Source: [Flexibacter] sp. ATCC 35103 (GTDB lineage: Bacteria > Bacteroidota > Bacteroidia > Flavobacteriales > Flavobacteriaceae). Taken from it: 64,000 bases of DNA. This document shows, piece by piece, positions 15,157 through 24,576 of the stretch. The DNA lies in assembly GCF_001975985.1 (NCBI RefSeq), contig NZ_MTQF01000008.1, positions 62,001 through 126,000 of the forward strand, given 5' to 3'. The notes under the pieces were generated by a model that ran no database searches, had not been told where the DNA came from, and was given only the letters and a program-made list of their open reading frames with translations. Both the position numbers and the translations under genes were made by a program. Numbering within the stretch: position 1 is the first letter of the stretch; every line of letters starts with the position of its first letter.

Positions 15157-17127
15157 TTATTGGAAGAAATTCCAAACTAAACCAAATCGGATAACAAAAT
15201 CACGATAAGGATTATTAGGCGCTGCATAATAGTCGCTTTTAGAAAAAAGAGCATTTATATGTTCTGCTTTAAAATAAAATCGAGTTTGACGAATTCTTGC
15301 ATTTACAAAAAGATCAAATAATGGATAACCACCAATTTCTTTGTTTTTTTGAACAAAAAATTCTCCTACAACCGGATTGTAATCATTTCCGTAATATTTT
15401 GTAAAATAATTAAAAATAACTCCAGTTTGCATAAACAATGCTTTCTTAAAAAAATGACCTGAGTAGTAAAATGTATTTCTGGTTACAAAATCCGGTACAT
15501 TTAAAATCAAATCTGACTGATCTACTTTTTGATACAATAATGTATTATCTAATGCAAAACGACCAAATTTAAATTCACGACTTGCTTTTATTTCTAAGTA
15601 GTTAATGGCATTTCCGTACTGGGCAGGATTTATAATTTGTGTATTAGCGGCAATTTGTGCCGGCGATGAAACATCAGCAAAATATAAATGATCTTTTAGT
15701 ACCGTATATTGAACTTCTCCATTTAACCAAGGCGTATTAACACTGGCACTAAGAGAATTAATCTTTTCATTTTTAAAATTATTAGACCAGTTATATTCTA
15801 CATAACTACTTTGATATAAATTGTAGTTATTATTAGGTAATTTATTGATGTTACGATATCTAAAATCAAATTGAATTTTCTCGTTCCAATCATATTTTAA
15901 TTTAGCATCTAAATTAGACAATGACTGATTTGTAATTGATCTTGAATATAAAAAACGTCCATTCCATTTGTTTTTCTGATATTCGTATTGTCCGCCTACA
16001 TTATTGATCTGAAGAAATAAATTATCAGGAATAACGGTTTTTCCATTATCTTTTACTATAATTCTTCCGTATTCATAATTAGATCTGTAATCATCTACAA
16101 AAAAATTGAATTTCCCTAAAAGAGAATTTTCATAAGCAACTCCTACCTTATTATACAGTCTTTCATAATGGGTCTGATCATTTATACCATTAGTAAGATA
16201 GGATTCGCCAAAACGTTGTACCGGCGTTGTACCAACAGTTGAGAGTACAGTTGCCTGATTGTATTCGAAAAATTTATTCTCGTAATTAAATTGATGGTTT
16301 ACGTATAAATTATTATTGCCATCAGTTGGATTTATTCTAAAAGCATGATCAAAAAACAAACGTTTTCCTTTTAAAAATGACTTTGCATCTGTAAGATAGA
16401 CTTGTAATCTCTGACGGTTTTTATAATCTTTATTATCACTTTCAAAATCCGAAGGTGTTGTTATTCCGCCATTTTCTTCATTCGAAATATCCTGATACGT
16501 ATAATGCGCATTGATCGCGTATCTTCTGTCAGTTGTAAAATAACTCGTTGTAAACCTGAAATTTCCCGCACTAACTAATTGATTGATGTAATCTCCCTCT
16601 GAACGCAAACCTTTGTAAGCAATAGAAAAATTAAGGTTTTTAGACGTATTTAATGTAATAAATGAATCTACGTTTTGACCTTTGTTTATTGTTGTATTAA
16701 AGAATAATTCTGTTAATGGAGTTGCTACTGAATAATAATTAATTTGATCAGCCTCTAAATAATTAAAATGTTTACCACCAAAACCAATTTCAGGATATGG
16801 AGAAAAATTAGTCCTACTGTATTGCAAAGTATTAAAAGTCTGCCCAATATTTGAAAAAGGCAAAAGTCCAAAATCGTCTTTTCGAAGGTGATTTTGTTTG
16901 TATGCACTTTTTAATGTTAAAGAAGTATCTACATATGTTGTATCATGTTCCAGAGTAATAATCTGATATTGATCTATTGTCGCAATTTTATCTTTTTTCT
17001 TTTTTACAGTATCTGTAATACTTGAATATTTAGTATTCATATCTAAACTATTTTTAGAAGTAGTTTTTTCCTGAGAAAACAATAAAGTTGGTACAACTAA
17101 TAGATATAGAAAAACGAATATTCTCAT
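15157..17127 (-). CDS. Putative porin (outer membrane beta-barrel)
   Basis: A 656-residue outer-membrane protein with a signal peptide (MRIFVFLYLLVVPTLLFSQ, cleavage about residue 19). After a low-complexity linker (KKKKDKIATIDQYQI) the sequence alternates aromatic and polar residues in many predicted beta strands (e.g. FRFTTSYFTTDRRYAINAHY, VEYNWSNNFKN), and ends with an aromatic-rich strand (FVIRFGLVWNFFQ), the usual barrel closure. It resembles the Bacteroidota 'putative porin' family (Porin_10). Substrate unknown. It has its own consensus promoter, and the cystathionine synthase gene follows 49 bases downstream. Confidence 0.8.
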   Translation of the reverse strand: MRIFVFLYLLVVPTLLFSQEKTTSKNSLDMNTKYSSITDTVKKKKDKIATIDQYQIITLEHDTTYVDTSLTLKSAYKQNHLRKDDFGLLPFSNIGQTFNTLQYSRTNFSPYPEIGFGGKHFNYLEADQINYYSVATPLTELFFNTTINKGQNVDSFITLNTSKNLNFSIAYKGLRSEGDYINQLVSAGNFRFTTSYFTTDRRYAINAHYTYQDISNEENGGITTPSDFESDNKDYKNRQRLQVYLTDAKSFLKGKRLFFDHAFRINPTDGNNNLYVNHQFNYENKFFEYNQATVLSTVGTTPVQRFGESYLTNGINDQTHYERLYNKVGVAYENSLLGKFNFFVDDYRSNYEYGRIIVKDNGKTVIPDNLFLQINNVGGQYEYQKNKWNGRFLYSRSITNQSLSNLDAKLKYDWNEKIQFDFRYRNINKLPNNNYNLYQSSYVEYNWSNNFKNEKINSLSASVNTPWLNGEVQYTVLKDHLYFADVSSPAQIAANTQIINPAQYGNAINYLEIKASREFKFGRFALDNTLLYQKVDQSDLILNVPDFVTRNTFYYSGHFFKKALFMQTGVIFNYFTKYYGNDYNPVVGEFFVQKNKEIGGYPLFDLFVNARIRQTRFYFKAEHINALFSKSDYYAAPNNPYRDFVIRFGLVWNFFQ

Positions 17128-17169
17128 TTGATGGCTTTATATGTAATTATTTCGATAAAATTTGTCAAG

Positions 17170-17203
17170 CAAAGGTAAAAGATAAAAACGTATAAAAAAA
17201 CAA
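17170..17203 (-). promoter_or_regulatory. Predicted promoter of the porin gene
   Basis: On the minus strand TTG (17203-17201), a 23-base spacer and TACCTTTG (17177-17170) fit TTG-N17-23-TAnnTTTG. The start codon is about 42 bases downstream. Confidence 0.7.
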
Positions 17204-17245
17204 ATCATTGTTATTGAGAGGTTTTTCAAAACAATTTTATTCAAG

Positions 17246-17277
17246 CAAAAACCCCCAACCAGAAAAGTGGTTGAGGG
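17246..17277 (-). terminator. Intrinsic terminator after susCD
   Basis: Minus strand stem CCCTCAACC/GGTTGGGGG (9 bp with one mismatch) followed by TTTTTG. It lies 32 bases after the susD stop and ends the susC-susD transcript. Confidence 0.8.
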
Positions 17278-17308
17278 CTTTCAAAAAAATCAAAATATTT
17301 ATTTTATC

Positions 17309-18901
17309 CTACCAGTCTGGATTTTGTCCTAAACCTGGATTAGTGTTCAATTCGATTTGTGGTATTGGCCATAAGAACTTAAAGCTTTCATATGCTATAG
17401 GAGCAATAGAAGTAGTAACAACAAAACTATTTCCTAGTACATATGCAGCAGCAGCTGGTGCACCATTAGCAAATTTTGCAGGGACTCCCTTATTAGCATC
17501 AGCAATAGATGCTATTGGATCACCTTGTAATCTATGAATATCTGTCCATCTACGTCCTTCTTGTAAAAATTCTATTCTTCTTTCTTTAAGAATAGCCTCA
17601 ACTAAAGCAGCATCTGAAGCAAAAGAAGCAGCAGTGTAAGCTTGAGTAGCCGGAATAGCCAAAGATCTGTTTCTTACAGAGTTTAACAAAGTCAAAGCAG
17701 CTGTTGGATTAGACAAACGAGCCTGAGCTTCAGCCATATTCAATACTACCTCAGCATATCTGATAACCGGAGCAGCATCTGTTCTGTTAGTAATATCTGT
17801 ATATTTATTAGAATATTTAATCCCTGTAGTAGGAGCAGTATAAATAAACTTTCCATTTTCTCTTCGTTTATCATCAGCTAACCACTTAGAATCTCTCCAA
17901 AGAATTGGACTAATACAAACTAAAGCCCTGTCTTTTAATATGCTAGCTAATGCAGCATTTGAACCAGGATTAGATATAGCAGAATGCTGAATAGAAAAAA
18001 TAGATTCTGAGTTACTAGGTGCAGGACTTGTAGTATTCTGAAACGGAGCATAAGGATCAGCAGTAATTGCAAAAGCTGCAGTTAATTTATTTCCTTCAAC
18101 TATTACATTTGCCCAATCTCTCTTTTGAAGATAAAGTCTTGTTTTAAATGCAATTGCAGCCCACTTAGAAGCTCTACCTACAACTCTAGATGTAAAAGTA
18201 GCTGAGTTACCTGTTGTAATTAAAGTTTCTGCATCGTTTAAGTCTGTTAAAACTTTTGCATAAACTTCAGCAACTGTATTTCTTGGTTTCACTGATTCTG
18301 TTGCAATTTCTTCACTTGTATTAACCCCAACTTCTCTGTAAGGAATACCTGGATGAGTAGCACCAGGAGTGAAAAAATATGGTCTTGCAAAATAAGTAAG
18401 TAATTCTAAATGCGTGATCGCTCTTAAAAACTTACATTGTCCAATGTAATCATTTGCTACAGCCTGAGTAATTATGCCCTTAGCAACAGCATCTGTTGAT
18501 CCTTCGATCATGATATTACATCTGTTGATTAATCTGTATCCATCAACCCAGTAGTAAACATTATTAGCCGTTGTTGGATCATAAGTTCCTCTGTATGTTA
18601 ACTCGTAAAAAGTTTGCATATTTACAACATCTTCACCTCTTGTTTCACCTTGTTCTACAAACGCAGCTCCCCAAACATAACCTCTACCACCATTAGGGCT
18701 CGTTGGTGCAGCATTATATTGCCCGATAGCTGCAGCATTATAAACACCGTTCATGTAGGTAGAAATTAACGTAGGCGTTTTAAAAGCATCAGGACTTAGA
18801 ATATTGTTTACTGGTTTTAAATCCAATATTTTTTCTTCTGTACATGAGCTCATCCCGAGTACAACTACAGAAAGTAGAATTGTTTTTATTATATTTTTCA
18901 T
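17309..18901 (-). CDS. susD: RagB/SusD family outer-membrane nutrient-binding lipoprotein
   Basis: A 530-residue surface lipoprotein with a lipoprotein signal (MKNIIKTILLSVVVLGMSSC, lipobox Cys about 20). SusD family features: early LNDAETLI and KLTAAFAITADPYAPFQN segments in the TPR-like helical core, RYAEVVLNMAEAQARL (about 369-384), NSVRNRSLA, and the C-terminal LVEAILKERRIEFLQEGRRW, the hallmark of the family. It captures ligand and acts as a lid on its SusC partner encoded 9 bases upstream. No glycoside hydrolase, sulfatase or regulator is adjacent, so the ligand cannot be inferred; peptide or oligosaccharide are both possible. Confidence 0.95.
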   Translation of the reverse strand: MKNIIKTILLSVVVLGMSSCTEEKILDLKPVNNILSPDAFKTPTLISTYMNGVYNAAAIGQYNAAPTSPNGGRGYVWGAAFVEQGETRGEDVVNMQTFYELTYRGTYDPTTANNVYYWVDGYRLINRCNIMIEGSTDAVAKGIITQAVANDYIGQCKFLRAITHLELLTYFARPYFFTPGATHPGIPYREVGVNTSEEIATESVKPRNTVAEVYAKVLTDLNDAETLITTGNSATFTSRVVGRASKWAAIAFKTRLYLQKRDWANVIVEGNKLTAAFAITADPYAPFQNTTSPAPSNSESIFSIQHSAISNPGSNAALASILKDRALVCISPILWRDSKWLADDKRRENGKFIYTAPTTGIKYSNKYTDITNRTDAAPVIRYAEVVLNMAEAQARLSNPTAALTLLNSVRNRSLAIPATQAYTAASFASDAALVEAILKERRIEFLQEGRRWTDIHRLQGDPIASIADANKGVPAKFANGAPAAAAYVLGNSFVVTTSIAPIAYESFKFLWPIPQIELNTNPGLGQNPDW

Positions 18902-18910
18902 ATGTCTTTA

Positions 18911-21900
18911 TTATAAACTTACATTTAATCCAACTGATATCACTTTAGCACGTGGTGTACCATTAACATCTACTCCAGATGTTTCCATTTCAGGGTTTAT
19001 ACCTTTATAGTTTGAAATCAACCAGATATTTTGTCCCTGAACAAAAAGTCTAAAAGTATCAACACCAATTTTATCCATTAACATTTTTGGCAACGTGTAA
19101 CCTAAACTAATATTATCAAGAGAGATAAAATCACCTTTCTCAACAAAACGAGTAGTTGCACTTCCTGAAAGGTTTGTAAATGTATTTGAACTTGCATATA
19201 ATCTTGGCGTCCATCCGTCTCCAGGATTATCAACACTTTGCCATCTTCCTAAAATTTCAGTTCCGTTATTATTAAAGTTTTGGTTCATTAACTCTCTTCT
19301 TGTAGAGTTAAAAATTTTGTTTCCTCCACTGAATCTAACCATAAAACCAAAATCAAGATTTTTGTATTTCATTGTAGATGTAAATGATCCATAATATGTT
19401 GGTAAAGTATTTCCTAAAATAGTTTTATCAGCAGTTCCTAAAGAAGCTGTTTTTGCTACATTAGCAGGATCAGCAGGATCATAAACAGCATAAGTTGTTG
19501 TATTAAGATTTCCTTGTACTAAACTACCATCAGCTTTGTAATAAACCGGGTTACCATTTGTTTTGTTAACACCCCAATATCTATATCCGTATAAAGAGTT
19601 AATTGATTCTCCTTCTTTGATAATAATGTTAGGTGCAATATTTGTATCTGTAGATGAACCACCTATGATTGGTTGTCCGCCATATAAAGCCGTAACTTTG
19701 TTTTTAGTAAGCGTTAAGTTAGAAGAAACATCCCAAGAAAAGTTTGCATTGTTAATTGCTTTAAAACTAGCAGCAAACTCATAACCCTGATTGTACATTT
19801 TACCAACGTTTTGATTGATAGTATTATTTGGAATACCGATAGAAGGAGGAGTTGGCGCTGCCAAAACTAAATTATCAATATCATTTTTATAATAATCAAA
19901 TGCTAAAGTCAAACGGTTGTTAAACAAACCTAAGTCTACACCATAATCAATTTTAGTAGAAGTTTCCCATTGTAATAAAGGATTACCAAATTGATAATAA
20001 CCAATACCATTAGAACTAGCATATGGAGAACCAACTGTAAGATCTTTTGAAGGATAAGATGCACTATTTAAAACGTCAACGTTACCCACTTCAGAATAAG
20101 AACCTCTGAATTTCAAATCAGATATTGTACTGCTAATTCCTTCCATGAATCCTTCTTTAGAAACTGTCCAACCTGCAGAAACTCCAGGAAAGTTATGGTA
20201 TCTAACATCTGATTCAAACTGAGAAATTCCGTCACGTCTAAGAGATCCCTGAATAAAATATTTCTCTTTATAGTTGTATGTCGCACGACCTAAGTATGAT
20301 ATAATCCCTTTTTCTAAAATACCACCACCAGTATCTTTAGTGTTAAAACTATTACTTACTAAATTCTTATCGAAGAAATCACTGATGATATCACTTCCCT
20401 GACCCCATAATGTTTTATCTTGTGATTTTTGATACTCAGCAACACCTGTTAAACCAAGGTTATGATCTTCAGCAAAAGTATGCTTGTAGTTCAAAATATT
20501 TTGCCAGTTCCATCTTAAAAGATTTCTGTTTTCCTGGTAAACATATCCGTTAAATGAACGTCCGTCTCCATGAATAGGATTCCAGTATTGATACCCATCA
20601 GTTGATGCGTTATCCGCACTAACTTGTAATTTATAACTTAAGTCAGAAGTAATTTTTGCATTTGCAAATACACTAGCGATAATTCTGGTTGTTGTTGATT
20701 TATATTTATTATGATCAAGAACATATACAATATTTGTAATAGCATCTCCTACAGCAGCTAAGTTATCCCATTGACCAACAGCAGTATTATTTGCATTAAG
20801 GTTATATCCTGTTGGGTCAAGAGCATCATAAATTGGTGTATTTGGTAACTGTCTGATAGTATTAAAAATATTACCTGACAAACCACTTGCACTACTATTC
20901 AATCCATTGTACTCTGTTCTGTTTACATTTAAATTTGTACCAAAACTTAACCATCTGTTTACATCCTGATCGATATTAGCTCTAACAGAATATTTTTTCA
21001 TGCTATTTGATAAATTGATACCATCTAAATCTGTAATTCCTAAAGACAAATAGTATTTTGTTTTATCAGAACCTCCACTAAAATTAAGATTATGAGTAGT
21101 TTGAGGAGCATTTCTTAAAACAGCACTTTGCCAGTCTGTATTATAGGTGTTACCAGCTGCCCAAGGAGACAGTCCTGCATTTGTTCTTTTTTCGTTAGAA
21201 ATAACCAAGAAATCAGGAGTTTGTAACACATCATATTTTTTAGCTGCGCTAGCAACACCAAAAACACTTGAATAAGATACTTTTAAAGTTCCTTTCTTTC
21301 CGCTTTTAGTAGTAATCAAGATTACACCATTTGCAGCTCTTGAACCATAAATAGCCGTTGCAGCACCATCTTTCAAAACATCAAAAGATTCAATATCTTC
21401 AGGGTTGATATCTGCCAAACCATTTGTAGCTGACACACCACCAATATCACCTGAATAAATAGGGATACCATCTACAACAATTAAAGGCTCAGTACTTCCA
21501 GAAATAGATCCAACACCTCTAATTCTGATTTTTGGAGCAGCTCCAAGAAGACCAGTATTAGTTAATACCTGAACCCCTGTTGCTCTACCAGCCAAAACAC
21601 CCTCGAAACTTGGAGTTACCAGGTTAGCAATGTCTTTTCCGGCAATTTTAGAAATGGAACCGGTTACTTCCTTTCTTTTTTGTACACCGTACCCAACAAC
21701 AACAACCTCATTCATTAATTGAGCCTCAGACTCCAATTCGACATTTACTGTGTTTGATGTACCAACAGTAACTTGTTTGTTATTCATACCTACGTATGAA
21801 AATACTAACACATCTCCTGTTTTTGCTTTTACAGAATAACTTCCGTCAAAATCTGTTTGAGTATTTGCCTTTGATCCTTTTACAGCAACATTTACTCCCG

Positions 21901-22015
21901 GAACGACACCTGTTTTATCAGATACCTTTCCAGTTACAGTTCTCTCCTGAGCAAAAGAAAACTGCATAGACAACGCTACTAATAGCGTACAAATCCATTG
22001 TAATTTTAATTTCAT
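18911..22015 (-). CDS. susC: SusC/RagA family TonB-dependent transporter
   Basis: A 1034-residue TonB-dependent outer-membrane transporter. A signal peptide (about 1-22, ending SFAQ) leads to a carboxypeptidase-regulatory-like domain (about 25-100, VTGKVSDKTGVVPGVNVAVKG), then the plug with the RagA signatures VVVVGYGVQKRKEVTGSIS (about 104-122) and YGSRAANGVILITTKSGKKG (about 223-242), and a 22-strand barrel to the C-terminal VISVGLNVSL. It imports a ligand bound by the downstream SusD lipoprotein, with energy from TonB. The pair is an orphan: no degradative enzymes, sigma/anti-sigma or hybrid sensor genes lie within 5 kb. Confidence 0.96.
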   Translation of the reverse strand: MKLKLQWICTLLVALSMQFSFAQERTVTGKVSDKTGVVPGVNVAVKGSKANTQTDFDGSYSVKAKTGDVLVFSYVGMNNKQVTVGTSNTVNVELESEAQLMNEVVVVGYGVQKRKEVTGSISKIAGKDIANLVTPSFEGVLAGRATGVQVLTNTGLLGAAPKIRIRGVGSISGSTEPLIVVDGIPIYSGDIGGVSATNGLADINPEDIESFDVLKDGAATAIYGSRAANGVILITTKSGKKGTLKVSYSSVFGVASAAKKYDVLQTPDFLVISNEKRTNAGLSPWAAGNTYNTDWQSAVLRNAPQTTHNLNFSGGSDKTKYYLSLGITDLDGINLSNSMKKYSVRANIDQDVNRWLSFGTNLNVNRTEYNGLNSSASGLSGNIFNTIRQLPNTPIYDALDPTGYNLNANNTAVGQWDNLAAVGDAITNIVYVLDHNKYKSTTTRIIASVFANAKITSDLSYKLQVSADNASTDGYQYWNPIHGDGRSFNGYVYQENRNLLRWNWQNILNYKHTFAEDHNLGLTGVAEYQKSQDKTLWGQGSDIISDFFDKNLVSNSFNTKDTGGGILEKGIISYLGRATYNYKEKYFIQGSLRRDGISQFESDVRYHNFPGVSAGWTVSKEGFMEGISSTISDLKFRGSYSEVGNVDVLNSASYPSKDLTVGSPYASSNGIGYYQFGNPLLQWETSTKIDYGVDLGLFNNRLTLAFDYYKNDIDNLVLAAPTPPSIGIPNNTINQNVGKMYNQGYEFAASFKAINNANFSWDVSSNLTLTKNKVTALYGGQPIIGGSSTDTNIAPNIIIKEGESINSLYGYRYWGVNKTNGNPVYYKADGSLVQGNLNTTTYAVYDPADPANVAKTASLGTADKTILGNTLPTYYGSFTSTMKYKNLDFGFMVRFSGGNKIFNSTRRELMNQNFNNNGTEILGRWQSVDNPGDGWTPRLYASSNTFTNLSGSATTRFVEKGDFISLDNISLGYTLPKMLMDKIGVDTFRLFVQGQNIWLISNYKGINPEMETSGVDVNGTPRAKVISVGLNVSL

Positions 22016-22399
22016 TTTAATTTATTTTGAATTAGTATGGGGCAAACATCTTAATTTTTTCTTAAAATAACAAATCATTTTAACTTAATTTTAATGCAAG
22101 ATATTAAACATCTTTTAGTATCTGTCTTAAAATGACAAATTTTCATCATTTTTAATAGCAATATTCCTTATAATTTAGAATAATTTAAAATTTAAACAAA
22201 TCAAACACTTAACATTTTTTTAACAACTACAATAACAAATCAATCAACCCCATAAAAAACCACAATCTCTTTTATGAACATCATTAAAATAGATGGCTTT
22301 TTTAAACTTTTGACAATTACAAGTTTTTTGTTTAAAAAAATATTCAAATTTGTTTTAGAAATTTTGTAATATTTGTGAATTAAAAGAAATAAAGAGAAA
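22016..22399. other. Divergent AT-rich intergenic region (susC / rnhB)
   Basis: A 384-base region between divergent susC and rnhB. It is very AT-rich and has no reading frame of note. On the susC side a near-consensus -7 (GATGTTTG, minus strand, with TTG about 20 bases upstream) may be the promoter; on the rnhB side GTAATATTTG about 30 bases before the ATG is similar. No repeat or riboswitch-like structure was recognised. Confidence 0.4.
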
Positions 22400-23059
22400 A
22401 TGCTTGCAAAAAACTTTTCCGGATTTGTTATGGAAACCGGAACCGATGAGGCTGGACGTGGTTGTCTGGCAGGACCAGTAACAGCAGCAGCTGTAATTTT
22501 ACCAGCAGATTTTGAAAATCAGATTTTAAATGACAGTAAACAATTGTCTGAAAAAACCAGAATATTATTAAAACCAATTATAGAGCAACATGCTGTATGT
22601 TTTGCAGTTACTCATTTATTACCAGACGAAATAGACGAAATAAACATACTTAACGCCTCGATGAAAGGAATGCAGGAATGTATTTTAAAGTTAAATCACG
22701 TTCCTGAATTTATTATTGTAGATGGTAATCGTTCTCTAAATGCAAAATTAGGTTTGAAAAATAGCTTTGGAAGACAATTCTCTTCAACTGAAATTGAGCT
22801 TTTAAAATCTATTCCCAATCAAAGCATTATAAAAGGAGATGCAAAATTTTTAAGTATTGCCGCAGCTTCTGTTTTAGCCAAAACTTATCGAGATGAATAC
22901 ATGGATCAAATTCATGAAGAATTCCCGATGTATAATTGGAAACAGAACAAAGGTTATCCTACCAAAGAACATCGGGAAGCTATTAAAAAATACGGAACTA
23001 CAAAATATCACCGAATGAGTTTCAGACTCTTGCCGGAACAACTTTCGCTAGAATTCTAA
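22400..23059 (+). CDS. rnhB: Ribonuclease HII
   Basis: RNase HII (219 residues) cuts RNA in RNA-DNA hybrids and removes single ribonucleotides from DNA. The metal-binding residues are visible: D16 and E17 in GTDEAGRGCLAGPV, an Asp in FIIVDGNRSL (about 107-116), and the GDAKFLSIAAASVLAKTYRD segment (about 150-169) with the last Asp. The G-R-G of the DEAGRG motif recognises the RNA-DNA junction. An in-frame ATG at codon 11 is an alternative start. Its stop codon overlaps the stop of the convergent oxidoreductase gene. Confidence 0.95.
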   Translation: MLAKNFSGFVMETGTDEAGRGCLAGPVTAAAVILPADFENQILNDSKQLSEKTRILLKPIIEQHAVCFAVTHLLPDEIDEINILNASMKGMQECILKLNHVPEFIIVDGNRSLNAKLGLKNSFGRQFSSTEIELLKSIPNQSIIKGDAKFLSIAAASVLAKTYRDEYMDQIHEEFPMYNWKQNKGYPTKEHREAIKKYGTTKYHRMSFRLLPEQLSLEF

Positions 23060-23652
23060 AGCTTTTCATGCATTTCATTTTCTTTTAAAATTGAGATTAA
23101 TTCATATTCCCATTTCAAAATATCTTCAGCAGAAGCCCTGTCAGCTTTATCAAAATAAAAGTGTTTCTGAATTTCTAATCCTGAATAAATAAAAATTCCA
23201 ATATCAGATGTTAACGTTAAAGCTTTATCCATGCCGATTGCTTCATATTCTGCATTTGATTTTCCGTGAGAATTAATAATAATTGTTTTCTTGCCGGTTA
23301 ATAAGCCTTTTTGAACACCCTGATCGTATCGATAAGCAAATCCGTAACTAAAAACACGATCGATATAACCTTTCATAATAGCCGGCATTCCTGTCCACCA
23401 AATTGGATAGATAAAAATAATGCGATCAGCCCATGTAATAAAATCCTGTTCTATTTTAACATCATCTGCAACTTTTCCTATTCTTTGTCCGTTCATATCT
23501 TCCAGAGATAAAACCGGATTAAAGTTGATTTCGTTCAAATCACGAATAACAATTTCCTGACCGGATTCCTGAAGATTTTCGACTAGAGTTTGTTTGAAGA
23601 AATGATTTAAACTACCTGAATTTGGGTGTGCATAAATAACTAAATTTTTCAT
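23056..23652 (-). CDS. NAD(P)H-dependent oxidoreductase, flavodoxin fold
   Basis: A 198-residue flavoprotein of the NAD(P)H quinone oxidoreductase family (NQO/MdaB/YwrO-like). MKNLVIYAHPNSGSLNHFF gives the FMN/FAD phosphate-binding loop after the first beta strand, and IYPIWWTGMPAIMKGYIDRV (about 87-106) is the second family signature, with GLLTGKKTIIINSHG thereafter. I chose the ATG at 23652, because the 36 extra residues from an upstream start are basic and unlike the family. It probably reduces quinones or aromatic electrophiles. An AraC-type gene 79 bases upstream in the same direction is a likely regulator. Confidence 0.88.
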   Translation of the reverse strand: MKNLVIYAHPNSGSLNHFFKQTLVENLQESGQEIVIRDLNEINFNPVLSLEDMNGQRIGKVADDVKIEQDFITWADRIIFIYPIWWTGMPAIMKGYIDRVFSYGFAYRYDQGVQKGLLTGKKTIIINSHGKSNAEYEAIGMDKALTLTSDIGIFIYSGLEIQKHFYFDKADRASAEDILKWEYELISILKENEMHEKL

Positions 23653-23731
23653 GTTTTTATTTTTTAAGATTGAACATGACAAATTTAGAAAGCAAGGTTT
23701 GGGTACAATTGTAAGAAAACGAAAACCAAAT

Positions 23732-24550
23732 CTAATCTGCTTTTGAACTGCAGATATCACTTTGGAATTTCAGAAATTTTGTTGGCGAAATATTCATATA
23801 ATATTTAAAGTCGTGTATCAACTGACTTTGATCATAATAACCACAATGATCAACTATAGTAATCCAATCTGTAGTTGTGGAACTGACAGTATTTTTTTGA
23901 ATTAGTTCAACTGCTTTCAAAAATCTTTCATAACGACTAGCCTCCTTAATTGTGTAACCAAAAAACTTCTTTTGATTAAGCTGGATATTTCTTTCGCTCT
24001 GATTTATTTTTGAAGCAATCGCTTTTATGGGATTTAAATTATCCTCTTTAAAATCGCCTAAAAGTGATGTTATAGTATTTTGTTCACGTAAATAAGGTTT
24101 ACAAAACTCTAAAATATAATTTACCTGATCTTGTGTATTAGCTATTTCTTTTAACTCTTCCCATAAAGATGTAAAACAATTTTTCTGAATTAACACATCA
24201 GGATGAATAGGTAAAGCATCAAAAAGTACGCTCCCAAAGAATCGATAAAAAGCATCTTCTTTAAAATTGGCCACCAAAATCTCAGAGTCCGGATCTAAAG
24301 TATAATCGAAAGCTTGTTTTATAGGTCCTAAAACCAAACACTTTTCTACTTCCAGAAAATTATTTTGTTCAGATTTGAGAAAAGCTCGTGACCCAAAATT
24401 AAAAACCAGAATAGTCTGAAAACTTGGCAATAATGTTTTTGTTATTGGATGTGCCGTTTTATTTTCGGCAAAGTAAAAGTGAGAGAAAACATTTTCAAAT
24501 GCTGAAGGAACGTTAATTCTATAATTGTTATCTTCTTCAGCATTTTTCAT
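23732..24550 (-). CDS. AraC-family transcriptional regulator
   Basis: A 272-residue regulator. The N-terminal half (about 20-150) is a cupin-like sensing domain of the DUF6597 kind (KTLLPSFQTILVFNFGSRAFL). The C-terminal two-helix-turn-helix domain starts near residue 165: SERNIQLNQKKFFGYTIKEA is helix region 1, and VDHCGYYDQSQLIHDFKYYM with SPTKFLKF is the classical AraC signature (G-YYDQSQL-DF-P). It lies just upstream of the NAD(P)H oxidoreductase gene on the same strand and may control it. The effector is unknown. Confidence 0.88.
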   Translation of the reverse strand: MKNAEEDNNYRINVPSAFENVFSHFYFAENKTAHPITKTLLPSFQTILVFNFGSRAFLKSEQNNFLEVEKCLVLGPIKQAFDYTLDPDSEILVANFKEDAFYRFFGSVLFDALPIHPDVLIQKNCFTSLWEELKEIANTQDQVNYILEFCKPYLREQNTITSLLGDFKEDNLNPIKAIASKINQSERNIQLNQKKFFGYTIKEASRYERFLKAVELIQKNTVSSTTTDWITIVDHCGYYDQSQLIHDFKYYMNISPTKFLKFQSDICSSKAD

Positions 24551-24576
24551 ACTATGTTATATTTGAAAAGTAATTC

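Noticed and set aside
17309..22015. Polysaccharide utilisation locus together with the GH30 gene
   Set aside because: The GH30 gene lies more than 22 kb away on another unit with many unrelated genes between.
23056..23760. Longer oxidoreductase starting at 23760
   Set aside because: The extra N-terminus is basic and overlaps the AraC gene; the flavodoxin fold starts at ATG 23652.
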